Below, piece by piece: positions 55,753 to 64,000 of a DNA stretch of 64,000 nt (position 1 is the first letter of the stretch; every line of letters begins with the position of its first letter). The notes under the pieces were generated by a model, which was not told the origin of the DNA, did no database searches, and saw only the letters and a list, made by a program, of their open reading frames with translations. The position numbers and the translations under genes were made by a program. The stretch is from Paramacrobiotus metropolitanus (lineage: Eukaryota > Tardigrada > Eutardigrada > Parachela > Macrobiotidae): positions 1 to 64,000 of the forward strand of contig NW_026570369.1 of the NCBI RefSeq assembly GCF_019649055.1. Direction: 5' to 3'.

Positions 55753-56628
55753 TTAATCTTCGACCGTGTAAAGGTAATAGCTCCCGCTTCGTGTAGTGTG
55801 GGTTATTTTAAAAATTTCTTCTGTGAAACGAGTCTTGTACCCTTTTTCAAATGTCTGTTTCTTTTTGCCAGACGTACATGATCGCCAACAGCAAATGTTG
55901 GTTTTGGATTTTTCATATCTTTTGTTTATCAACCATCTTCTGGAGAATTTGCCCAGTTTCATCAAGGCCGACGTCTTTAGGGGCTACTCCCGTTGCCGAG
56001 TGTTTTGTAGAATTGTAAGCGGATAAAACCTTAGGAAGGATATCAATGAATCGGTATGTGTTGTTTTCGGTGATGAACACATACAACAGGTCTTCAGTTG
56101 TACGATTTAGACGTTCAACCATCGCGCAATTTACATTATCGTTTTTTGTTGTAAAAAATGTGACGTTACATTCTTCAAAAAACTTACGCCTGTCTTTACT
56201 AACAAATTCCTTACCATTATCGCTTTAAACGCGTAATGGAGGATAATCACTCTTGTATATTTTCAAAAGCGCTTCACGAATATCAGCAGGCCGTTTTGAT
56301 TTAACCGGCTCAGCCCATGCATAACGAGAAACGCAGTCGATACACATAAGAATATACTTAAAGCCATCGTTATAACTACCAAATTTTTGAAAATGTGCTA
56401 GATCAATTTGATGTTGGTCACCCACATTAACGGAAATAATTTTTCGGCGTTTAAACTTAGAGGGAAAGGTTTGTGTTGTGTATATGCGTCCTTGGTTTCT
56501 AAGTAAGCTTCAACTTGCTTTCGTGTATATCCATGTTTCCTGGCTTCTTTGTACAAGCGGTCTAGGCCACCTAAACTCCCTTGAGAAACAGGATTCAAAT
56601 ACAAATCATCTAATGTGGGCTTCGTCAT
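55753..56628 (-). pseudogene. Polinton retroviral-type (RVE) integrase
   Basis: ATG at 56626-56628 (MTKPTLDDLYLNP). The N-terminal PGSFGG-type motif of Polinton integrases appears as SQGSLGGLDRLY, then QHKPF. The catalytic core has the first Asp in QIDLAHF (about 56410), the second in SDNGKEF (about 56215) and the Glu in MVERLNRT (about 56115), so the D,D,E triad is preserved. The C-terminal domain ends FEKGYKTRFTEEIFKI. Two or three shifts break the frame (about 56395, 56225 and 55870). The ATG overlaps the stop of the preceding ORF (ATGA), as at the capsid/protease junction. Confidence 0.9.
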
Positions 56629-57056
56629 GTGTACGAGAGCCAGCCGCCTCTTTGTATACCACCTTTGTGTCTTTTAGCGCGAGGTCCAGACGGTTTATTA
56701 CGTTTTCTCAACTGTATTTTGTCCTGACCTGAACTTTCAGCTTTATTCGATTGTACGTATGTTAACGCCTTAAGCGGCGTTGCGTCGGTAATAGCTGCCT
56801 GCTCTTTCTCACTGGCTTTTAGTGCCAATCTTTGATATTCACCAGCAATTGCAGCCCTTTGATTAGGTTTTGGTGTGGCCTTTTTGAGCTTGTTAGAGCT
56901 TTTTGGCTTAATGGCCACCGTTTTCGACCCTTCAATAGCAAGTTGCAAATCTTTGTCGTTTTGCCGGAGCCGGTTTGAAGTTTTCGGTTTAACTGCCAGC
57001 GCTTCTAACCCTTTAATAGCTAGTTGGGTTATTTTCCAAAGCCGGAACAGATCCAT
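56625..57056 (-). CDS. Lysine-rich Polinton-associated protein with an internal repeat
   Basis: An undamaged 143-codon ORF from ATG 57054-57056, ending in a TGA that overlaps the integrase start by four bases. It contains an imperfect repeat (QLAIKGLEALAVKPKTSNRL and QLAIEGSKTVAIKPKSSNKL), then a helical charged region and a basic end (KRNKPSGPRAKRHKGG). The overlap ties it to the Polinton transcription unit. A virion core or DNA-condensing role fits the composition but is inference. Confidence 0.5.
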   Translation of the reverse strand: MDLFRLWKITQLAIKGLEALAVKPKTSNRLRQNDKDLQLAIEGSKTVAIKPKSSNKLKKATPKPNQRAAIAGEYQRLALKASEKEQAAITDATPLKALTYVQSNKAESSGQDKIQLRKRNKPSGPRAKRHKGGIQRGGWLSYT

Positions 57057-57233
57057 TGTCAGGTACTTGACATTCTAATACACCATCAGCAGGAAATTCT
57101 ACTATCGGAACACTAGGCGGAGTAAGAGCGTATTCTATAGCGGCATTTTAAGCGTTATCGGATTTTGAAATGCGTCTAACATGGACTTTTTTTACCAAAG
57201 GGGTTTTTTTCGGCTTCCGATAAACATGTTTGA

Positions 57234-57700
57234 CTACCGTTTTGCTTGGGACAACTTGTATTTGCGGCTCACCAGGCACTTGTACATATTGTACAATTGT
57301 GACGGCACCTCGACATACTTATATTCAACTAACGGTGGGGCTGTTGCTTGAGTACCCTGTTTATGAAATGTTGGAACAGCCTGTACAACTTGATAGGTTA
57401 CGTTTGGACCCGCTTGACTATATTGATTTTCAAGAACACCTGTAGAATGAGCTTGTATACTTTTATGAGTCATTATGTGTGATGTATTGGTAGCAGGAGC
57501 AGCAGACTCAGCCTGCACTGTTTCCAACAATGGAGTCGCGACTGAAGCGTTACCCGTATTGTTTGAACACTGGTAATCAAAAGCAGCCTTCGCCATGAGC
57601 TGATGTGTAATTTTATGACCAATGTCTTGAGCCTTTTTCCAAGCAGTCGGCGCGGGAGCACCTTCCCGAGCATGCTTCTGTTTTAAAAACTCGGTTTCGG
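57234..57700 (-). other. Polinton-region ORF of unknown function
   Basis: A 120-codon minus-strand ORF (57234-57596), preceded by a short overlapping one up to 57673, is rich in Ala, Thr, Gln and Val (TYQVVQAVPTFHKQGTQA) and ends basic. It has no recognisable domain. It lies upstream of the lysine-rich gene on the same strand and probably belongs to the same element. I did not find the FtsK/HerA-type packaging ATPase expected in a full Polinton. Confidence 0.3.
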
Positions 57701-58055
57701 GAACTAAACGAACGTTTTCATTTTGCTAGAAAATTGGAGACTAACGTTCCTGAAACTGGAAACAAAACGTTGAAAAATCCGCCTTTCTGTTGTAATATTT
57801 TACGTTTCTTTGAACGGCCTGTACTGCGGTCAGCTAGACGCTTGATTGTTGAAGAATGTTTTTGAGCCCGAGCTAAATCAACTTTGTAAGACCGGTGGGC
57901 TGTTTAACTAGATTTGAGCAGACTTCTTCGATTGCGCTTATTTGTTGTTTAGTTGCCAGCTGGAAGAAGCTTCTTCTCTGACGTGGTGTCAGAAGCTTTA
58001 ATGCTTCAATAAGTCGAAAAATATCTTCCAGTTTCATTTTTCTACATATATTCGT

Positions 58056-58567
58056 CTATACTCTATACTCGAATTTCGATCTTGTTTCAGCATCTGGTAG
58101 ATGTTCCAGTTCATCTATTATCATTGCCAGATGTGGATCTTTTAACTGTTTATTCCGCGAATCATCTTTTTCTTCTTCATCGCCTTGAAGGCCTTGAAGG
58201 ACTGTCGCTGTGCTGAGTTCCTTCCTATCTTTGATGACCTTACAGCGCGGTAGTGGTTTATACATTTTTTTCATCTGTTTTGGGAATCTCAACAGCTTAA
58301 TCGGACACTTGTTCAACGCTTGGGTCACTTTGTCCGTTTCCCAAAGGTCATCTCGATTCTTCGCAACTTCACTGTGACTGTGAGTCCGGTGGACTTTCCA
58401 TTTTGAGCTTCAGATTCTGCGCCAAGTCCGGTAACCTTTACGTCACTAACGGTGGGCAACCAACTTTTTACACTATTTGCATTTACTCCTGTTTTAGCCG
58501 ACTCATTCGCCGTAGCTGAGGTGACCTTTAGGCGTTTTTCTCTTTGTTCGATCATCTGTAAAAGCAA
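58056..58567 (-). other. Two overlapping minus-strand ORFs, probably one frame-shifted protein
   Basis: ORF 58325-58567 (EQREKRLKVTSATANESAK) and ORF 58056-58327 (NKCPIKLLRFPKQMKKMYKP; AMIIDELEHLPDAE) touch at GTGACC, and one base change would join them into about 170 aa. No domain is recognised. Whether this belongs to the Polinton or to the retroelements on the right is unclear. Confidence 0.3.
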
Positions 58568-58596
58568 CTGCCCAGTTTCAATTGCTGGTAGTATCT

Positions 58597-58939
58597 TTAT
58601 TCACCTGTGGTACAACGTATTGTGCATTATTAAAAACATCACAATTTATTACAACAAAAAAACTTCGTTAAACTTTTCCGTTCCTTCCATTGTACCCAAA
58701 ACTGAGACCGCATTTCCCCGTTGTATCTCCAGTGAGTATTTTTGACGTAAAAATTCATGGGAACGCTTTATTCACCTGTGGTACAACGTATTGTGCATTA
58801 TTAAAAACATCACAATTTATTACAACAAAAAAACTTCGTTAAACTTTTCCGTTCCTTCCATTGTACCCAAAACTGAGACCGCATTTCCCCGTTGTATCTC
58901 CAGTGACTATTTTTGACGTAAAAATTCATGGGAACGCTT
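58597..58939. repeat. 171-bp tandem duplication at the 3' end of the non-LTR element
   Basis: About 171 bp starting TTATTCACCTGTGGTACAAC is present twice head-to-tail (second copy from about 58768); I found a single difference (GTGAGTATT versus GTGACTATT). The right copy ends inside the last codons of the retroelement ORF, so the duplicated unit covers its extreme C-terminus and 3' end. Near-identity means a recent event. Confidence 0.93.
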
Positions 58940-60000
58940 TTCGCCCGTTTGCTGTTCCAGTCGTTTGCCCAGTTCTTTGATAATGGCAATAGCAGCCGGT
59001 CCCCAGGGGCCCATTGTTTCGAAGGCTATCGGAGCAAAAATATATCTACCGCTCAAGTACAGATAAAACGGCGACTTCTTCTCTTCCGCTTCCACCGCTG
59101 CTGCACCTGCGTCAAACGCTGTAGATTTAATGTGGGAAGGCGCAACGGTATCCACACACGTGACATCCCATGCTAGACACATCCCTCTCTGCCAGGCAAA
59201 GGTTGTGCAGCCGTCGGGAAGTCGTTCGGATGCATGTGAAGTGCCGCGAGGTTCCAGCTTCGCCGGGATCCCAGCTGAAACGAAAGAACGGCACACGATG
59301 CTGTTCAGTGCGCCGTGCCTTCGGTGTCTACCGGCGGAAAAAGCGCAGGACAGGCCGTGGTGTCCGTATTTGTTTATATGCTTATGGCACTTTAAACAGT
59401 CATGCGGTTTGCATATAGCACCTCCCAATCTCAACCCCACTGAGATTTTAAGAGTGTCGTCGTCCAAGAGGTTGCCAATATGAGCGGAGGGCAATGCGTT
59501 TAACCAGATGCCAGCTTCTCGTTTTGACTGAGCAAAAAGGCGGGCTTTGTTTAGGTCATCGTTGCGGAAAACTTCTAGCAGCGTGGACAAAGACACGTTA
59601 CACAAAGGCAATCCCATGTCTTCTGCTGCTTGCGAAAGTTCGCTTCAGGCAGTTCAGGTAGGCAAGCGTTCTTTTTCCACATCTCAAGGGCGCCTGTAAT
59701 TTCATACGCCGCATGTCCAGGAAGCATTAGGGACAACAAATCGTATACGGAGTGAATCGAAGCCAGAAAGGCTGGAAGTGCTAATTCCTCCGACCGACGT
59801 ATCCCAATACCGCCTCTGCAAATGGGCAGACTAGCCTGTCACCAGCACGGGTAATCATCGTGAGCGGTTCTGACGTTGCACAATGATTGGAAGCAGGACC
59901 GTAACTTCTTATCTATTCCTTAAAGTGTCTGTGGATACCTCCAAGCGTTGCAGCATCTCAACATGTAGATGACTTTCGGCGCACGAAGACAGTGTCTAAG
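58907..60000 (-). pseudogene. 5'-truncated non-LTR-type retroelement: RT C-terminus with zinc knuckle and RLE-like domain
   Basis: Read on the minus strand from about 60000: LRHCLRAPKVIYMLRCCNAW (RT thumb region), then LPICRGGIGIRRSEELALPA near 59800 and KQQKTWD near 59625. After a frameshift comes ORF 58907-59617 with GIWLNALPSAHIGNLLDD, a Cys/His cluster (CKPHDCLKCHKH, HHGLSC), RHRRHGALN, PDGCTTF, LAWDVTCVDT and AFETMGPWGPAA. This block is common in invertebrate retroelement proteins. The Cys/His cluster, RH-LN, PDG and WDVT look like a restriction-like (PD-(D/E)XK) endonuclease; that last point is inference. It begins abruptly where the gypsy RNase H ends, as a 5'-truncated insertion would. 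Confidence 0.75.
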
Positions 60001-61791
60001 GAGGCTTTTTCGTGTCAGATTCCTTTTTATAATCTTCAAAATTCCGAATCTCATCGAATTCCTCCTCCTGACACGTTGGCCCTTCAATCGGTGCTCTTGA
60101 TAACGCGTCCGCCTTGTCGCAGTACTTTCCCGGTTCGTATTCAATTTTGAACTGATGACCTTGCAATGCCATCGCCCATCTCGTTAGACGCGGGTTCATT
60201 CCAACTTTATTCGTCTCTGACCTTAGTAAGTTGGTCAGTGCCTGATGATCTGTTTTTACGGTGAAATCCGAATAATCAATGAACGGTTTGAATTTTCTGA
60301 CAGCAAACACTACTGCCAGACATTCCCATTCCGTTACACCGTAATATCGTTCAGCTCCGTGTAAGACGCGGCTCGCGTATGCAATCGGGTGTCCATCTTG
60401 TGACAATACCGCTCCAATTCATTCTTTGCTTGCGTCGCATTCAATGACGGTCGGTTTTGCCGGGTCAACACTGGACCTTCACATAACAGTTGTTTCAAAC
60501 TGTTGAATTCCTCTTCATGTACTGCCGTCCAGTCTTTTTTGACTTGTTTATCTTGTCTCAGCAATCATAGAGATGACACGTTTTTTGTGCATATCCCATT
60601 ATGAACTTGCGATAGTAATTCGCTAGTCCGAGGATTGACCTTAACTGCCTTTCTGTTTGAGGTCGTTTGAATTCTCAGACTGCGGGGACCTTTTCCGGAT
60701 CCATTCGAATTCAATCTTCGCTGACTATAAGACCCAGGAATCCCATTTCTCTCATCCCAAATTCGTATTTTGTTGGTTTGATCGTAAACCCCGCTTCAAC
60801 TAGGCTCCGTAAGACGCTGCTCATATTCAACATGAAAATTTCCCAAGTCTTTCCAGCGAAGATTGCGTCATCAATGTACCCGAAAACGCAACCCTTTCTT
60901 TTCGCTTTCGACAGTACCTTATCCATGCACAGTTGGAATGTTGCTGGTCCGTTGCAAACCCCAAATGGCATTCTTTTAAACCGATACTTTCCGTCTTGAG
61001 TTACAAAGGTCATCTTATCAATTGACGCTGGATCCATCGGGATCTGCCAGAATCCATTTTGCAAATTCATTTTCCCATAGTATTTGTTGCCTGCGCACGC
61101 ATCGAGCAACTCATCCGGGTTTGGTAACGGGTAATTGTTCTTCTTAGTCAGTTTATTCAGCATTATGTAGTTGACGCAGAATCTTGTTCCCATTGTTCCA
61201 TCGCATTCTTCTTAGCTTCGAGGACGACTAGAAAACTGCAATCAGCATCTGAAAGTTTTATTACATCTTGCGCCAGCATATCTCCTATTTGCTTCGTTAT
61301 GAACTCGCGGCCTGTCCAACTCGTTCTCGCCGGGTTACATTTAACTGGTTTTGCGTCTCCTGTGTCAATTACGTGAGTGATTGCTTTAACCTCCCATACG
61401 GTCTCTTGGATGTCGGTAAGACCTTCCAAAATTCCCAGAATGCTATATACACGTCAGTTTTCTGTTTCTCTGTGAGGTCAGATCCCAACTTCGAATTTCC
61501 AATTATCTTTATCAACTCGGCTTTCGTTGTATCATCCACCTCGGGGTCATCGAGCACCTTCCTTACTGTGCCAGTGTTGACCTTTACATTTTCCAAGTGG
61601 ACGTAAGTCTCCATATAGCTCAAGAGTTGATTCTTTCTCACTATTAAATACTTACGGCAATGATTCGCAATTACCAATTCGAAATATTTTCTTCGGTGTT
61701 CCGTAACACCTGCCAACGGCTGAACATCAGACTCAGCCTGTATAACTGGTGTAAACATCAATTTCGTTTGAGCTGGTGCGTATCTTCCCAT
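59996..61791 (-). pseudogene. Ty3/gypsy-type pol fragment (pre-RT region, RT, RNase H)
   Basis: ORF 61369-61791 is the region before RT. RT starts in ORF 61163-61429 (VIDTGDAKPVKCNPARTS; ITKQIGDMLAQDVIKLSDAD; VVLEAKK) and continues, after a frameshift near 61190, in ORF 60711-61193 (TRFCVNYIMLN; NLQNGFWQIPMD; KYRFKRMPFGVCNGPATFQ; FGYIDDAIFAG). The catalytic box is YIDD. RNase H is in 59996-60406 (PIAYASRVLHGAERYY; EWECLAVVFAVRKFKPF; VKTDHQALTNLL). No integrase follows: the non-LTR fragment starts at about 60000. At least three frameshifts are present. Confidence 0.9.
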
Positions 61792-61903
61792 CTTGACCTT
61801 TACACGAGTACAGATTTACGGTTTCAGCTTGATTCGTTGGTCACTGTAGACTCTGATCACGACTTTAGACAGTCTTGTTCGTTGAACTTTTATTCTCCTG
61901 ACT

Positions 61904-64000
61904 TTAATATCGTTCTTTTTCCTCATCGACTTCATCATCCTCGTCCAAGTCCAACAAGTCCTCTTCTTTCGAAAGGTCATTTACACATGAATCTTCTGAA
62001 GTCATTGAGTTATCGCTTGAACTTGTCCGCTCTGAGTCTGATTCACTGCTCTCACATTCTTGTGCCGCAGCTCGACCTTTGAGCCTTCTCAAATGGACGT
62101 TCGTCAACTCCTTCGTCCTCCGATGAAAGGTCGCTTTCGTTTTCCCGCGACTCGCTAAGTTTTTTCGCTTTCGGAATTTTGAGCCCGTTTCCTTCGTCTT
62201 CTTTCCGTTTCGTGCAGCGACCCTCGGGTGACTGCGTGCCACACGTTTTTTCGTTAATGACCTTTCTGTTTGATTGAAGTTTGACCTTTCCAATTCGTCA
62301 ATTTCTTCAAGGCTCAATAATGACCTTTCAGTCGCTTCAATCGGTGGCCGTTCGTCTTCAGCATTATCGGGTGACCTTTCGTCAGCTTTTGCCTCAGGTA
62401 CTGAGTTGTGCTGCTCATTCGACATTTTTTCTACTTTCTCTTTAAATTTTCTTCACATTTCACCTCTGCCTGTTAACATCTGTGCGGTACTAAATGCTGA
62501 TGTGCGTGAATCTTCTGATTCATTCGATCCTCCTTCAGCTTTTTCCTTTAGCGTTTCCTCCTTCTCTGTTTCTTTTTGGGCCATTTTGTAACCTTTGGGT
62601 CGTTTGGGACCGACGACGACGCAATTTGCCATCAGTTTTTCGGTGACCCAATCATCACTCGAAATCGTTTCATACATGCACCACGTATCACCACCTCGTT
62701 CTGGGTATTCATGTCCGTCTGGATCTGGTGCAATGGTCACTTTCTTCTTTACCATTAACCCCGGTAACCTTCTTTTCCGGGTCACCTGTAATTCCCGCAT
62801 CTCCTTTACATCAAACCTGGGGATTTCTGCTTCGAATTCTTTCCAGTACTTTTCGAACGATTTTTCATTCCCCTCTTTTGGCGCATTATAGTATGCTTCG
62901 AATGATTCATAAACGGGTTTGCTGAGTCCTGCTGGAAAGATGATCGTTCTTCCTTGACCTTTAAACATGTAATTTACTGGGAAGTCCCAAAATAGATCGA
63001 CTTCGTCCCAAATCTCTCCTTCGTCGATTGTTTCTTGTAATTCTCGTTCAAATTTCCGTTCCGTTAACACTGGGTCGAGGGGATCTTGGATTCCATTATC
63101 CGCACGTTGTTGCCAATGGATCAGCAATTTTCCTCTTCATGTTATAAGGTTTTTCACGCTTGATAACCAAGCCCGATATTTGTTCCAGTGATATCGTTCC
63201 GCGTGTTGTTTCCACATTTCGTTTGTCCGCATGATGCTTTTCGCTTCCTTTTGGACTTGACCTTTAAGGTCTGCCAGTGCGGCATCACATTTTGGCCATT
63301 CTGTAGGATCATCTTGAGAGGCATTTTGGCAGCATTCAGTGAAAAAAATTGTGGTTGCACTCTGCACGGATCCTCGTACTAACCGTGGTGACAACTCCCG
63401 GCTCGTTTTTCTGAAGTAAGTGTCCTTTGATCCGTTTGCGGATTAACATCTTTATTATCCTGTGTTGTGACCTTGCTCACATTCGAGTTGAATCACGCTC
63501 GCTTCGTCAGAGGATATTTCGATGACCTTTAGTTTTTATTAGTTCGGTGACCTTTTAACTGTTCAATCGCTTTGTTGCGAATTTCACTCGCGAACATGTG
63601 CTCCTCTTCGGCTATTCGTTTTAACATTACCCGTGACCTTTTACACTTTTTATCTTTCCAAATTTTAGCCGTCTTTATTTCCAGTGACTCGTGTACTGGG
63701 ATAGGCTTTGCCCACTCCATGCCAGGCACAAGCGATTGTTTCATTGCAACTGCCGCCTCTTTCTGTATGGCCGCTATCTGTTCGAGTGTTGGTGACCTCT
63801 CATCTTTGGTAGCAGATCGTGGTTCGAAAAAGGTCGTACCGACGTTTTTCGGATCCGGCTCTGGTACAAAGTCCTCAGCTCCTATCGCTGTTCACCTTTC
63901 GTTTTCCTTTCCCAGTGCCTCTGGTACTAGGATAACTTTTCCTTCATTTCCCTTTTCATTTGTCGTTCTCGGTGCCTGTGGCACCGGGATAATTTCTTCT
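61904..64000 (-). other. Retroelement 5' ORFs (gag-like region), running off the right edge
   Basis: Minus-strand ORFs 62453-63127 (224 codons, acidic; VDLFWDFPVNYMFKGQGRTI; KSFEKYWKEFEAEIPRF), 61904-62425 (Ser/Glu/Arg-rich, with repeated ERS: TERSLLSLEEIDELERSN), 63137-63394 and 63529-63744 precede the gypsy pol in the direction of translation. Position suggests gag, but no CCHC knuckle or capsid motif is recognised and the composition is highly charged. The region contains many TGACCTTT octamers. Further 5' sequence and the LTR would lie beyond 64000. Confidence 0.4.

Overview
The window is animal nuclear DNA. Genes are split by spliceosomal introns (GT-AG, some only about 65 bp), there are no operons, and the families are metazoan: a CaMKII association domain, a secreted SRCR/ZP protein, a TMUB-like ubiquitin-fold membrane protein, a probable BEN-type protein, and BTB-BACK-Kelch (KLHL) paralogues. 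Transposons are of animal type: Polinton/Maverick, hAT, piggyBac, Ty3/gypsy, a non-LTR element and a TNP2-type transposase. I lean towards an ecdysozoan such as a tardigrade, but nothing in the sequence proves it.

Layout. 0-5.3 kb: a left-truncated candidate membrane-protein gene (+), a tiny secreted gene (-) and a TMUB-like gene (-). 6.7-10.3 kb: SRCR-like/ZP secreted gene (+). 10.98-11.73 kb: a CaMKII association domain with no kinase domain (+). 12.9-15.6 kb: the best-preserved BTB-BACK-Kelch gene (+). 17.2-22.9 kb: an intact six-exon gene (-) coding for 407 aa, divergent from a four-exon TNP2-transposase-derived gene (+, 23.4-29.1 kb) that carries a nested two-exon antisense gene in its first intron. 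30.5-43.4 kb: a graveyard of further BTB-BACK-Kelch copies on both strands, with start loss, nonsense codons, frameshifts, a piggyBac-like insertion, an internal BACK duplication, interleaved gene halves and a chimeric exon. 45.6-47.4 kb: unassigned minus-strand ORFs. 48.1-57 kb: a decayed Polinton with protein-primed DNA polymerase B (+) facing adenain-like protease, major capsid, pVI-like, penton-like and integrase genes (-); a hAT MITE splits the capsid gene. 58.6-64 kb: a 5'-truncated non-LTR element abutting a minus-strand Ty3/gypsy pol, with further ORFs running off the right edge.

Several otherwise well-formed genes (TMUB-like, SRCR/ZP, CaMKII domain, first BTB-Kelch, TNP2-like) each need one or two single-base corrections, mostly in homopolymers, to read through. 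This may be consensus error in the assembly rather than gene death. The copies at 30.5-43.4 kb and the Polinton also carry lost start codons, in-frame stops or insertions, so they are truly broken. Gene models below are hand-spliced from visible splice sites and matching phases; no homology search was run.
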